From positions 310,001-374,000 of the forward strand of contig NZ_FOWQ01000005.1 of NCBI RefSeq assembly GCF_900115505.1: DNA of 64,000 nucleotides, in the 5' to 3' direction. Below are positions 25,598 through 34,104 of the stretch, piece by piece (position 1 is the stretch's first letter; every line of letters begins with the position of its first letter). Below the pieces are notes generated by a model. It was not told the origin of the DNA, did no database searches, and saw only the letters and a list, made by a program, of their open reading frames with translations. A program made the translations under genes and the position numbers. Source of the stretch: Geodermatophilus dictyosporus (GTDB taxonomy: Bacteria; Actinomycetota; Actinomycetes; Mycobacteriales; Geodermatophilaceae).

Positions 25598-25760
25598 GGC
25601 GTCTCCTCGTCGTCGGCGGTGGCTCGGGCGGCCGCAGCCCGGCGCCGACGTGCCGGCGCGACGGGCCGGTGGCCGCTCTCCCCCGCTCCCATGCCCAGCC
25701 GGCCGGGTCTCACGCGTCCGCGGGGTGCCACGGGACCGGGGCTCGGAGGACGATCCGGTC

Positions 25761-26042
25761 ATGACCACAGCCACCTGGAACGGGACCGTCGTCGCCGAGT
25801 CCGACGACATCGTGACCGTGGAGGGCAACGCCTACTTCCCGCGCGAGTCGGTGCGCGAGGACGTGCTGCGCCCGTCGTCGACCCACACCACCTGCCCCTG
25901 GAAGGGCGAGGCGTCCTACTTCACGCTCGAGGTCGACGGGGAGACCAACCCGGACGCGGCCTGGTACTACCCGCAGCCCAGGGACGCGGCGAAGGAGATC
26001 ACCGGCCGCGTCGCCTTCTGGCGGGGCGTCCAGGTGAGCTAG
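25761..26042 (+). CDS. DUF427 domain-containing protein
   Basis: A 93-residue protein with the full DUF427 pattern: ATWNGTVVAESDDIVTVEGNAYFPRESV, then STHTTCPWKGEASYFTLEVDG and AAWYYPQPRDAAKEITGRVAFWRGVQV. DUF427 is a small beta-rich fold of unknown function common in actinobacteria. The ATG lies at the end of a GGAGGACGATCCGGTC leader. Confidence 0.92.
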   Translation: MTTATWNGTVVAESDDIVTVEGNAYFPRESVREDVLRPSSTHTTCPWKGEASYFTLEVDGETNPDAAWYYPQPRDAAKEITGRVAFWRGVQVS

Positions 26043-26070
26043 CGAGGTCCCGCGGCGAGGGCCGCGGCGC

Positions 26071-26496
26071 TCAGCCGGCCGGGCGGGCGCCGGCGAGCTC
26101 GCGGGCGGAGGCGGCCTCGCCGGGCGTGAGGGCCGCGCTGCGCTCCTGCTGCTCGACGGCCTCCTGGAAGCGGGTCCAGGCCTGGGCGGGCGTGACGTCG
26201 AGGGCGGCGGCGATCTGCTCCCAGCCCGCCCCGCCCCGCAGCGCGGCGCGGAAGCCGGTCAGCTGGCTGTCGTGGGCCTTGCGGGCGATGACCTCGCCGA
26301 GCGCGAGCAGCTCCAGCGACTCGGGCACGTCGAGGGAGGTGTCGTCGGCGAGCAGGCTGCTCCAGTCGTCGTCGGCGCGGTCGCGGGCCGTGTTCAGGCT
26401 CGTGGACCCGGAGTCCCGCCGGCTGAGGAAGTCCAGGCGGGTGGCGGCCGTCTGCAGGCTGAACTCCTGCTCGAGGGCCTTCGGCGTGATCTCCAT
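26071..26496 (-). CDS. Hypothetical protein with HTH-like helix pair
   Basis: A 141-residue, mostly helical acidic protein. The segment GAGWEQIAAALDVTPAQAWTRFQEAV (about 89-114) looks like a helix-turn-helix as found in sigma-factor-like or small regulatory proteins, but no family is certain. The ATG at 26496 has GGAGG very close; a GTG nine bases further upstream is an alternative. A hairpin 66 bases upstream insulates it from the next gene. Confidence 0.65.
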   Translation of the reverse strand: MEITPKALEQEFSLQTAATRLDFLSRRDSGSTSLNTARDRADDDWSSLLADDTSLDVPESLELLALGEVIARKAHDSQLTGFRAALRGGAGWEQIAAALDVTPAQAWTRFQEAVEQQERSAALTPGEAASARELAGARPAG

Positions 26497-26562
26497 GTCC
26501 TCCACCTTCCCCGACCCCGCCGCAGGGGTCCAACGACTGCGACGGGGATCTCCCGGACGCAC

Positions 26563-26597
26563 GGAGGGCCCGCACCCGGGTGGGGTGCGGGCCCTCC
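26563..26597 (-). terminator. 15-bp hairpin terminator
   Basis: GGAGGGCCCGCACCC (26563-26577) pairs perfectly with GGGTGCGGGCCCTCC (26583-26597). It lies 15 bases beyond the stop of the minus-strand ferritin-like gene. Confidence 0.8.
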
Positions 26598-26611
26598 AGA
26601 GGGTCCGGGCG

Positions 26612-27589
26612 TCAGCTCTCGACGCCGACGGCCTCCTTGGCGATCGCGGCGAGGGCGACCTGGGCGGCGCTGACCACGCTCGACCGGTTCTTGTGGGTCT
26701 CCTCGTAGCGGATGATCACGCGGATGTCGTGCGGCTTGCGCAGCTCCTTGACGGCCTTGGCGGCGTCGGAGGTCGACAGCGAGTCGAAGCCCTTGATGGG
26801 CAGCTCGTCGGCGGAGACGTCGCCGAGCTCCTCGCGGGCGGCCTTGGCGGCGTCGGCGGCCTGGCGGTTGCCCTCGCGGCGGGCGATCCGCTCGGCCCGG
26901 CGCAGCGCGGCGCTGCGGCCGACGGTCAGGGTCTCGCGGACGGCGTCGGTGAGGGCGCTGGCCTTGTTGGCGGCCTCGCCGACCCCGTCCTCGACGCGCT
27001 GGCGACGCTGCGCGGCGGTGTCGAGCACCTCGTTCACGCGGTTGGCGACGAAGCGGTAGGGGGCGTTGGCCGCGCGGGCGGCGACACCGGCGACGGTCTG
27101 GAACGGCGTCGGCTGCAGGGCGGCGGGGCCACCCAGGGCCTCCTCGGCCAGGACCACGGTCAGCCACTCGACGGTGGCCTTGTGGGCGGTGACGAGGCCC
27201 TCGGCGAGGCGCTCCACCTTCGGCAGCTGCGCCTGCTGGGCGAGCACCTTCACGTAGGTGGCGCGGTCGAGCAGCTGGTGCTCGAGCGTGAGGTCCTGCA
27301 GGAGGGCCTCCTCGATCGGCTCGGCCTGCTCGAAGGTGGCCTTGAGGACGGCCGAGAGCCGGCCGACGGCGGGGGTGACGACGTCCGGGACGCCCCCGAG
27401 CTCGCGGAGCTCGGCGGTGACCAGGCGGGTGCGCTCGGCGGCGTTGTCGGCGTTCTTGGTCAGCTCGCGGCGGACGGCGTCGGTCCGGGCCTGGGAGACG
27501 CGCGTGCGGGCGATCTGCTCCTCGGTCTGGCTGAGCAGGACGAGCGCGCGGAGCTGGTTGACGATCTTGGCGTGGGTGGTGTCGGTCAT
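26612..27589 (-). CDS. Helical ferritin-like protein of unknown role
   Basis: A 325-residue protein that is almost wholly alpha-helical. The first about 165 residues look like a four-helix bundle with regularly placed acidic and His residues (QTEEQIARTR, PIEEALLQDLTLEHQLLDR, LVTAHKATVEWL), suggestive of a ferritin-like fold. The second half (170-325) is charged, with ARREGNRQAADAAKAAREELG and the DIRVIIRYEETHKNRSSVV end. I recognise no characterised homologue. Codon use is less extreme than in its neighbours (more Lys, Asn, Thr). Its 134-bp upstream region holds no assigned site, only a CGCTA/TAGCG pair around 27663-27692. Confidence 0.65.
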   Translation of the reverse strand: MTDTTHAKIVNQLRALVLLSQTEEQIARTRVSQARTDAVRRELTKNADNAAERTRLVTAELRELGGVPDVVTPAVGRLSAVLKATFEQAEPIEEALLQDLTLEHQLLDRATYVKVLAQQAQLPKVERLAEGLVTAHKATVEWLTVVLAEEALGGPAALQPTPFQTVAGVAARAANAPYRFVANRVNEVLDTAAQRRQRVEDGVGEAANKASALTDAVRETLTVGRSAALRRAERIARREGNRQAADAAKAAREELGDVSADELPIKGFDSLSTSDAAKAVKELRKPHDIRVIIRYEETHKNRSSVVSAAQVALAAIAKEAVGVES

Positions 27590-27723
27590 GACGGGGAGGA
27601 CTCCAACGATCGGGGATGACCTGACGCTCTCTTCCTGCCCCGCCGATCGCCGCCGCTAACTCCTGCAAGCGCATTGCTAGCGGTGAGGTCGGTCACGCCG
27701 GGCTCCCGGCGCGACCGGTCCCC

Positions 27724-27867
27724 CTACGGCCGCGGTGCCGGCTTCGGCACGGCCGGCCGCCGGCGGGTCTCCAGCCGCAGCACCGGCTGGGTCAGCTGGG
27801 CCAGCGCGGCGCAGCGGGAGCAGACCGGGCCCGGGTGGGTCTCGGCAGCGCAGGTGGCACAGGGCAC
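27724..27867 (-). CDS. 47-residue zinc-ribbon miniprotein
   Basis: A very short frame starting with GTG and preceded by GAGGAG five bases upstream. The product begins MPCATCAAETHPGPVCSRC, with two CxxC knuckles (C3/C6 and C16/C19), followed by AALAQLTQPVLRLETRRR and a basic Pro-rich tail. Two CxxC pairs within 20 residues strongly suggest one bound zinc. The function is unknown; small zinc-ribbon proteins often bind nucleic acid or a partner protein. Confidence 0.7.
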   Translation of the reverse strand: MPCATCAAETHPGPVCSRCAALAQLTQPVLRLETRRRPAVPKPAPRP

Positions 27868-27965
27868 GGGGTCTCCTCGCTCGGGGGTCGGTCAGGACCC
27901 GGGAGCGAGAACCTGCCACCCGCGGCCGGCGCGGTCACCCGTCGTGTGACGCGTGGGACGACTCG

Positions 27966-28106
27966 TCAGCGATCCGTCACCTGGACGGCCTCCTCCCGCG
28001 CGCGGACGGCGGCCGCGGGCGGTGCCCAGCGCGGGCGGACCCGCACGACGGCGGTCACCACCGGGCGACCGGGGAGGGCGGACGTCGGGGTCGGGTCGGC
28101 GCTCAT
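27966..28106 (-). CDS. 46-residue hypothetical protein
   Basis: A short frame with a good ribosome site (GGAGGT, four bases before the ATG). The product starts MSADPTPTSALPGRPVVTAVV, continues VRVRPRWAPPAAAVRAREEAV and ends QVTDR. It is basic with a beta-like VVTAVVRVR stretch and no recognised family. It lies between the zinc-ribbon gene and the Nudix gene, all on the minus strand. Confidence 0.5.
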   Translation of the reverse strand: MSADPTPTSALPGRPVVTAVVRVRPRWAPPAAAVRAREEAVQVTDR

Positions 28107-28231
28107 GGAGACCTCCGGGGGCTCGGGAGCGCCCCAGGGTGGCAGCCCGCGGCGCCCTCGGGCAGCCCCGGCGCGCACCCGGCCCGAGATGTCACGCGAT
28201 CGGTCCACGCCGTTCCCCCGGACGACGCGCG

Positions 28232-28696
28232 TCAGTCGCCGAGCAGGTCGAGCAGGCGCTGCAGGTAGGGCACCTGGCCCCCGACCAGCTTGGCGCGGGC
28301 CTCGTCCACGCCGAACCAGGCGGCGCGGTCGACCTCCGGGAACTCCTGCACCCGGCCCGACCGCGGCGGCCACTCCAGCGCGAAGGTGTTGCTGCGGACC
28401 GCGGTGGCGTCCAGGTCGCCCTCGGCGGCCCACACGGTGAGCACCTTCCCGCCGGCGCGCAGCTCGCCGAGCGGGACGAGTTCCGCCGCGGGGACGGGGC
28501 TGCCGAGCTCCTCCTCGAACTCCCGGTGCGCCACCGCGAGCGGGTCCTCGCCCTCGCCGTACTCGCCCTTGGGGATCGACCAGGCGCCCTCGTCGCGGCG
28601 CGCCCAGAACGGGCCGCCCATGTGCCCGAGCAGCACGTCCACTCCCCCGCCCGGCGCGCGCCGGTACAGCAGGACCCCCGCGCTCCGCCTCGGCAC
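28232..28696 (-). CDS. Nudix hydrolase
   Basis: A 154-residue Nudix enzyme. The Nudix box reads GEYGEGEDPLAVAHREFEEELG (about 44-65), matching GX5EX7REUXEEXGU in full. The N-terminal SAGVLLYRR strand and SIPKGEYGE are typical of the 2-box NTP pyrophosphohydrolases. The substrate could be an oxidised nucleotide or dinucleotide polyphosphate. It starts with GTG; a CAGGGT sequence close upstream is a poor -10. No operon partner. Confidence 0.92.
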   Translation of the reverse strand: MPRRSAGVLLYRRAPGGGVDVLLGHMGGPFWARRDEGAWSIPKGEYGEGEDPLAVAHREFEEELGSPVPAAELVPLGELRAGGKVLTVWAAEGDLDATAVRSNTFALEWPPRSGRVQEFPEVDRAAWFGVDEARAKLVGGQVPYLQRLLDLLGD

Positions 28697-28769
28697 CCGC
28701 CCACCCTGGCACGGCCCAGCCGGCGAGCGCCGCGGACGGCCGGGACACCGGCTCGCTGCAGCGCTGCGC

Positions 28770-29249
28770 TCAGGGGCAGTGCGGGGAGCCGTTGCCGCGG
28801 GCGCGCTCGCTGTTGCCCGGCGCCTCGCACGGCTCGGCGACCGGCGCCGGTGGTGGTGGTGGAGGCAGGGCGGGCGTGGCGCTCGGCGTCGGGGCAGGGG
28901 CCGGCACGGGGGCCGGCGTGGTCACGACCGCCGGTGCGGCCGGCGCGGGCGGCGGGGCGGGCGTGCTCGTCACCGGGGACGGCCGCGTCGGGGGCGGGAC
29001 CTGCCGGGTCGGCTCGGCCGAGGGCGCGCCGGGGACGGCGCCGGCGCTCCGGCCCTCGGTGCCCGGCACCCCGGTGGGGGCGACGAGGAGGGCGAGCGCG
29101 ACCACCGCCAGCAGCGCGACGGCGGCCGCGAGGGCCAGGCCGCGCCGGCGCACGGGCCTGCGGGGTGCCCGGTGCCGGGCCGGGGCGGTCAGGACGAGGG
29201 TGTCCGGGTCCTCGGGACCGTCCGCCGGGGGACGGGGGCTGCTCGGCAT
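28770..29249 (-). CDS. Pro-rich, single-TM hypothetical protein
   Basis: A 159-residue protein: an N-terminal cytoplasmic tail, one membrane helix at about 38-60 (GLALAAAVALLAVVALALLV), then about 80 residues of Pro/Ala/Thr-rich sequence (PPPPPPAP near 130) and a short end with two Cys (EPCEAP, SPHCP). It is probably anchored, with an extended wall-spanning domain. Function unknown. Confidence 0.65.
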   Translation of the reverse strand: MPSSPRPPADGPEDPDTLVLTAPARHRAPRRPVRRRGLALAAAVALLAVVALALLVAPTGVPGTEGRSAGAVPGAPSAEPTRQVPPPTRPSPVTSTPAPPPAPAAPAVVTTPAPVPAPAPTPSATPALPPPPPPAPVAEPCEAPGNSERARGNGSPHCP

Positions 29250-29358
29250 CGCCGCGACCGTGGCACGACGCCGGCGGTGTCCCGGGGCGCCGGGCCGGGC
29301 GGCGCCCGCCCCGACCGCACGGCCGGTCCCGCGGGCCCCACCCGTCCCGTGGGGGCGA

Positions 29359-29388
29359 CGCCTCCCGAGGGGGGACACCCGGGAGGCG
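29359..29388 (-). terminator. 9-bp GC hairpin terminator
   Basis: CGCCTCCCG (29359-29367) pairs with CGGGAGGCG (29380-29388). It lies seven bases past the stop of the cysteine hydrolase gene, the last gene of the hydantoinase operon. Confidence 0.6.
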
Positions 29389-29395
29389 CCGCCGT

Positions 29396-30025
29396 CTACG
29401 CGGGGCGCTGGAGGCAGTCCAGCGCCCCGGCCAGGTCGACGACGTCGGCGTACTTGGCGTCGAGGTCGGCGAGGTTGTTCTCGTGCAGCGCGGGGCTCCG
29501 GTCGGCGCACGCCTGGCGCACCACCTGCGGACGGAACCCGGAGTTGAGCGCGTCCATCGCGGTGGCCCGCACGCAGCCCGACGTCGACACCCCGGCGATC
29601 GCCAGGGTGTCCACGCCCAGGCCCAGCAGCGTCGGTGCCAGGGTCGTGCCGAAGAACGCCGACGCGTACTGCTTGACGACCACCGGCTCACCCGGGTCCG
29701 GCGCCAGCGTCAGCTCGCCCCAGCCGCCGGGCGCGTCCTCGGCGAAGGCGGCCAGCGCCGGCACCTTGCGCGCGAACAGGCCGCCGTCGGCCATGCCCCG
29801 GGTGTAGCGGACCGCCGTCCACAGCACCGGGTGGCCGTGCCCGCGCGCCGCCGCCACCAGGGCCGCCGCCGCCTCGACCGCCGGCCCGGGGTCGGGCAGC
29901 GCGAAGGGCCCGCCGGGCTCGGTGTAGGCGCGGCAGAGGTCGATCACCAGGACCGCCGGGCGGCTGCCCCAGCCCAACCGCCCGGAGAACGCCGTCCCGT
30001 GCGGCCCGGGCTCCGGCACGGTCAC
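29396..30025 (-). CDS. Isochorismatase-fold cysteine hydrolase (carbamoylsarcosine-amidase-like)
   Basis: A 209-residue hydrolase with the catalytic triad of the fold: Asp in VLVIDLCRAYT, Lys in VVVKQYASAFFGT and Cys in GVSTSGCVRATAMDA. RYTRGMADGGLFARKVP and YASAFFGTTL resemble N-carbamoylsarcosine amidohydrolases, which remove carbamoyl groups. It follows HyuB and HyuA on the same strand, so it could cleave an N-carbamoyl product of ring opening (inference). It starts with GTG. A 100-bp spacer with a palindrome separates it from hyuB, and a hairpin terminator follows. Confidence 0.85.
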   Translation of the reverse strand: MTVPEPGPHGTAFSGRLGWGSRPAVLVIDLCRAYTEPGGPFALPDPGPAVEAAAALVAAARGHGHPVLWTAVRYTRGMADGGLFARKVPALAAFAEDAPGGWGELTLAPDPGEPVVVKQYASAFFGTTLAPTLLGLGVDTLAIAGVSTSGCVRATAMDALNSGFRPQVVRQACADRSPALHENNLADLDAKYADVVDLAGALDCLQRPA

Positions 30026-30044
30026 GGCCCCTCCCCTCGCCGCC

Positions 30045-30098
30045 AGATCTGCACACTCGCGCTCGTGGAGCCCCGGGACGCGACCGGTGTGCAGATCT
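30045..30098. repeat. Inverted repeat AGATCTGCACAC/GTGTGCAGATCT
   Basis: Perfect 12-bp arms at 30045-30056 and 30087-30098, separated by 30 bases, between hyuB and the cysteine hydrolase gene. The CTGCACAC/GTGTGCAG core is shared with the palindrome at 50278-50315 and partly with that at 42115-42154. It may be an operator, a processing hairpin or one of the dispersed palindromes. Confidence 0.7.
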
Positions 30099-30125
30099 CG
30101 CGCGACGGGCCGGGTGCAGAGCGGC

Positions 30126-32003
30126 TCACCCCGCCGTCCACACCGGGCGCCGGGGCGCGGGCAGGCCGGTCTCCTCCTCGCAGCGGGCCAGCAGCTCCTC
30201 CACCGGCGGCCCCATGTCGAACACCGGCAGCTCCGCGGGCCGGTCGGCGCGCAGCTGGTCGCGCACCGTCTCGGTGGCCCCGGCGTCGACCTCGCCGTCC
30301 TCGGTGACGACGACGCCGTAGCGCCGGGCGCCGTCCTGGGTGACCAGCCCGCGCCGCACCTCGCGGGCCACCAGCTCCGGGTCGCGCAGCAGGGGGTCGC
30401 CCCACCCGCCGCCGCCCCAGGTGACGAAGTGCAGGACGTCGCCCGGGTGCACCGCCACGCCGTGGCACTTGCTCGGCAGCACCTCGCGGGCGCCCTCGGC
30501 GCGGTCGATCCACTTACGGCCGCGCGCGCCGGGCTCGCCGCCGTTCACCCCCCAGGGATAGGTCAGCCAGCGGTCGTCGTGGATGGCGATCTCGCCGGGC
30601 TCCTCGAAGACGTAGGCGACGTCGACGCCGTTGCCGCCGCGGTGCAGGCCGGCGCCGCCGGTGTCGGGCACGGTCTGCCACGTCTCGATGCGCAGCGGGT
30701 AGTAGGACTCGAGGTACTCGCAGGGGATGTTGACGAAGCTCGGCCACAGCGAGTGCCCGTCGGGGCCGTCGCCCAGCGGCCGGCCCGGGATGCCGCCGAA
30801 GCCGATCGAGTAGAGCTGGAACCACTCCCCCTTCCGCTCGCCCGACGAGTAGTGCCCGGAGTACATGAAGTGCGGCGAGGAGGAGAACCCGGCGGCGTTC
30901 AGCAGCGCCGGGTTGGTCTGCCCGAGCAGCCCGCCGAAGAGGTCGAACACCCGCCCGATGCCGTGGTTGCGGCCGTTGAGCGCCGCGGGGTGCGCGGGCT
31001 TCCAGTACGAGCCGTCCGGGATGGTGACGTCGACGAGCGGGTAGAAGCCGTCGTTCCACAGGATCTGCGGGTCGGCCACGGTGATCATGTATATCCCGAA
31101 GAACATCCGGGTGAGGTTCTCGTTGATGTAGTAGTTGATCGGCCCGGCCGCCTGCGGCGAGGACCCGGTGAAGTCCAGGTGCACCTTCTCGCCGGTGCGC
31201 GTCAGCGACAGCTTCAGCTCGTAGGGGCCGTTGCCGACGCCGTCGTCGCAGATGTAGTCGGTGAACGACAGGGTGCGGCCCTCCTCGAAGACCGCCTGCA
31301 GCAGCACCTTCATCGCGTCGTGGTTGCGCTGCAGCAGCGCGTCGAGGGCCGACAGGTAGGTGGCCGTGCCGAACCGCTGGCACATCTCCACCACCCGGCG
31401 GGCGGCGGTGCGGCAGGCGGCGACCAGGCCGTTGAGGTCGGCGCGGTTCCAGTCGGGCATGCGGACCTGGTTGAGGATGATCCGCAGCGCGTCGTCGTTG
31501 GGCACGCCCCTCCGGTAGAGCTTGAAGGGCGGGATGACCACGCCCTCCTCGTAGATGGTGCGGGCGTCGGTGGGCATCGACGACGGCGTCTTGCCGCCCA
31601 CGTCGGACATGTGCCCGAACATCGACGCCCAGCCCACCACCCGGCCCTCGTGGAACACCGGCATGACCAGCAGCCAGTCGTTGGCGTGGCTGATCGCCGC
31701 CCCGCAGGCGTAGGGGTCGCTGGTCAGCAGGACGTCGCCCTCCTCGACGGTGTCGTCGAACCCGTCGAGGAAGTCGGGGATGGACAGGCCGAACTGGCCG
31801 ACGACCATCTTCCCGCCGGGGTCCCCGATGAGCGGGAACTCGTCGTGCTGCTCGCGGATGCCGGGCGAGAGCGCGGTGCGGAACAGCACCTCGTCCATCT
31901 CGTAGCGGGCGTTGCGCAGGCCGTTCTCGATCAGGTCGAGGGTGACGGGGTCGACGTCGACCCGCTCGACCTCGCCGGTGGCCGTCTCGACGATCCGTGC
32001 CAT
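30126..32003 (-). CDS. Hydantoinase B/oxoprolinase-family subunit
   Basis: A 625-residue HyuB-type protein, the partner of HyuA in ATP-dependent opening of hydantoin- or oxoproline-like rings. Conserved blocks: DPVTLDLIENGLRNARYEMDEVLFRTALSPGIREQHDEF, DVLLTSDPYACGAAISHANDW, MFGHMSDVGG, LDFTGSSPQAAGPINYY and GGNGVDVAYVFEEPGEIA. Length and order fit a complete subunit; acetone-carboxylase-like enzymes are a related alternative. The start ATG has GGAGGG upstream, and the gene begins one base after the hyuA stop. Substrate unknown. Confidence 0.9.
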   Translation of the reverse strand: MARIVETATGEVERVDVDPVTLDLIENGLRNARYEMDEVLFRTALSPGIREQHDEFPLIGDPGGKMVVGQFGLSIPDFLDGFDDTVEEGDVLLTSDPYACGAAISHANDWLLVMPVFHEGRVVGWASMFGHMSDVGGKTPSSMPTDARTIYEEGVVIPPFKLYRRGVPNDDALRIILNQVRMPDWNRADLNGLVAACRTAARRVVEMCQRFGTATYLSALDALLQRNHDAMKVLLQAVFEEGRTLSFTDYICDDGVGNGPYELKLSLTRTGEKVHLDFTGSSPQAAGPINYYINENLTRMFFGIYMITVADPQILWNDGFYPLVDVTIPDGSYWKPAHPAALNGRNHGIGRVFDLFGGLLGQTNPALLNAAGFSSSPHFMYSGHYSSGERKGEWFQLYSIGFGGIPGRPLGDGPDGHSLWPSFVNIPCEYLESYYPLRIETWQTVPDTGGAGLHRGGNGVDVAYVFEEPGEIAIHDDRWLTYPWGVNGGEPGARGRKWIDRAEGAREVLPSKCHGVAVHPGDVLHFVTWGGGGWGDPLLRDPELVAREVRRGLVTQDGARRYGVVVTEDGEVDAGATETVRDQLRADRPAELPVFDMGPPVEELLARCEEETGLPAPRRPVWTAG

Positions 32004-32004
32004 G

Positions 32005-34104
32005 TCAGCCCTCCACGGGGGTGATCAGCAGCGAGCCCGACGCGTGCACGGTGGCCGCGTGGCCGGGCAGGACGAGGGTCGTGGAGTCCATCTCGGTGAC
32101 GATCGCCGGGCCGCGCACCACGTCGCCGGCCCGCAGCCGGGCCCGGTCGTACACCTGGGCGGTCACCTGCTCGCCGCCGACGTGCACCGGGTGCTCGGTG
32201 ACCAGGGCGCCGGCCGGGTCGCCGTCACCCTCCTCGAGCCGCACCGGGGCGACGTCGGGGCGCGGTCCGGTGACCGTGGCGCGGGCGTTGACCAGCTCGT
32301 GGTCGACGTCGAGGAGGAAGGAGAACAGCCGGTCGTGCTCGGCGTCGAACGCCTTCCCGAGCTCGGCCAGCGCGCCTGTGCTGCCCCCACCCGCCCCACC
32401 GGCGCCGTCGAGCCAGGCCGGGTCCACCTCGACCGGGATCTCGAAACCCTGCCCGTGGTAGCGGACGTCGACCTGGAAGCCGACGGTCTGGTCCGGCCGG
32501 GCCAGGCCCTGGGCGGCCAGCCGGTCGGCGGCCTCGTCGGCCAGCTCGCGCAGGATCTGGCCCAGCTCGCCGTCGGTCAGCTGGCCGAAGCGGCGCAGCA
32601 CGGTGCGCGCGGACTCGTCGCGCCGGCTGGTGGTGGCGTCGCCGAGGGCGCACAGCACCCCGGGGGACGGCGGGACGATCACCGGCCAGGCGCCGGTCAG
32701 CCTCCCGAGCGCGTTGGCGTGCAGCGGGCCGGCGCCGCCGAAGGCGACCAGCGCGAAGTCGCGCGGGTCGAAGCCCTGCTGCACCGAGACCAGCCTCAGC
32801 CCGCCGAGCATGTTCTCGTTGACGATGTCGACGATGCCGGCGGCCGCGGCCTCCGGGGAGTCCAGCCCCATCGCCTCGGCCACCTTGCTCACCGAGGCCC
32901 GCGCCGCCTCGACGTCCAGGGTGATCTCCCCGCCGGCCAGCGCCGAGGGCAGGTAGCCGAGGACGACGTCGGCGTCGGTGACCGTGGGCTCCACCCCGCC
33001 CTTGCCGTACGCGGCCGGACCGGGATCGGCGCCGGCCGACTGCGGGCCGACCCGCAGCGCGCGGGTCAGCTCGGGCACGTGCGCGATCGACCCGCCGCCG
33101 GCGCCCACGGTGCGGACGTCGACGCTGGAGGCCCGCACCGTCAGGTCGCCCACCTTGGTCTCCCGGCCGATCCGCGGGGACAGCCCCCGCACCAGGGCGA
33201 CGTCGGTGGAGGTGCCGCCCATGTCGAAGGTGATCAGGTCGCGGTGGCCGCACTGCTCGGCCACCCACACCGCGCCGGTCACCCCGCCGGCCGGGCCCGA
33301 CAGCAGCATGGTCACCGGCGCGGCGACCGCGGCGTCGGCCGATTGCAGGCCGCCGTCGCTGCGCAGGATCGACAGCTCGCCGGCCACCCCGCCCTCGCGC
33401 AGCCCCGCCGACAGGTGCCGCACGTACTTCTCCACCTGCGGCTGCACGTAGCCGTTGGCGACGGTGGTGAGCGTGCGCTCGTACTCGCGCAGCTCGGGCA
33501 GCACGTCCGACGACAGCGAGACCGGGACGCCGGGCAGCACCTCGGCGGCGAGCTCGCGGATGCGGCGCTCGTGGCCGGCGTCGGCGAAGGAGTTGACCAG
33601 GCTGACCGCCAGCGCCTGCACGCCCTGCCTCTGGGTGCCGTGGCCGGCCAGCCGGGTCAGCTGCGCGCGGACGTCGTCGTCGTCGAGCGGGCGCACGACC
33701 GAGCCGTCGCTGGCGATGCGCCCCTCGACCTCCACGGTGTCCTCGAGGTCGGCCAGCGGCTCGGGCTTGGGCCAGATGATCCAGCCGGCCAGCCCGCCGG
33801 GGACGAAGGAGCGGGCGATCTGCAGCACCTGCCGGAAGCCGCGGGTGGTGACCAGCCCGACGCGGGCGCCCTTGCCCTCGAGGATCGCGTTGGTCGCGAC
33901 CGTGGTGCCGTGCAGCACCTGCGCGACCTCGGCCATCGCGATGCCGGCGTCGGCGCACACCTCCTCGATGCCGTGCAGCACGCCGACCGCCTGGTCGGCC
34001 GGGGTGGAGGCGGTCTTGGCGCGCCACGTCGCGCCGCTGTCCTCGTCGACGAGCAGGACGTCGGTGAACGTGCCCCCCACGTCGACTCCGAGCCGGTAGC
34101 TCAT
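32005..34104 (-). CDS. Hydantoinase A/oxoprolinase-family subunit
   Basis: A 699-residue ATP-binding HyuA subunit: LGVDVGGTFTDVLLVDEDSG at the N-terminus, HGTTVATNAILEGKGARVGLVTTRGF, LLSGPAGGVTGAVW, FDMGGTSTDVALV, GAGGGSIAHV and FGGAGPLHANALGR. These are the ASKHA-type phosphate-binding motifs of the family. It overlaps the GntR stop by four bases (ATGA) and is followed directly by hyuB, so regulator, A and B form one transcript. Related enzymes act on hydantoins, 5-oxoproline or acetone; the nearby cysteine hydrolase favours a hydantoin-like ring (inference). Confidence 0.92.
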   Translation of the reverse strand: MSYRLGVDVGGTFTDVLLVDEDSGATWRAKTASTPADQAVGVLHGIEEVCADAGIAMAEVAQVLHGTTVATNAILEGKGARVGLVTTRGFRQVLQIARSFVPGGLAGWIIWPKPEPLADLEDTVEVEGRIASDGSVVRPLDDDDVRAQLTRLAGHGTQRQGVQALAVSLVNSFADAGHERRIRELAAEVLPGVPVSLSSDVLPELREYERTLTTVANGYVQPQVEKYVRHLSAGLREGGVAGELSILRSDGGLQSADAAVAAPVTMLLSGPAGGVTGAVWVAEQCGHRDLITFDMGGTSTDVALVRGLSPRIGRETKVGDLTVRASSVDVRTVGAGGGSIAHVPELTRALRVGPQSAGADPGPAAYGKGGVEPTVTDADVVLGYLPSALAGGEITLDVEAARASVSKVAEAMGLDSPEAAAAGIVDIVNENMLGGLRLVSVQQGFDPRDFALVAFGGAGPLHANALGRLTGAWPVIVPPSPGVLCALGDATTSRRDESARTVLRRFGQLTDGELGQILRELADEAADRLAAQGLARPDQTVGFQVDVRYHGQGFEIPVEVDPAWLDGAGGAGGGSTGALAELGKAFDAEHDRLFSFLLDVDHELVNARATVTGPRPDVAPVRLEEGDGDPAGALVTEHPVHVGGEQVTAQVYDRARLRAGDVVRGPAIVTEMDSTTLVLPGHAATVHASGSLLITPVEG

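Noticed and set aside
27655..27700. CIRCE-like or other named operator before the ferritin-like gene
   Set aside because: Only a 5-bp CGCTA/TAGCG inverted pair matches; the CIRCE sequence is not present.
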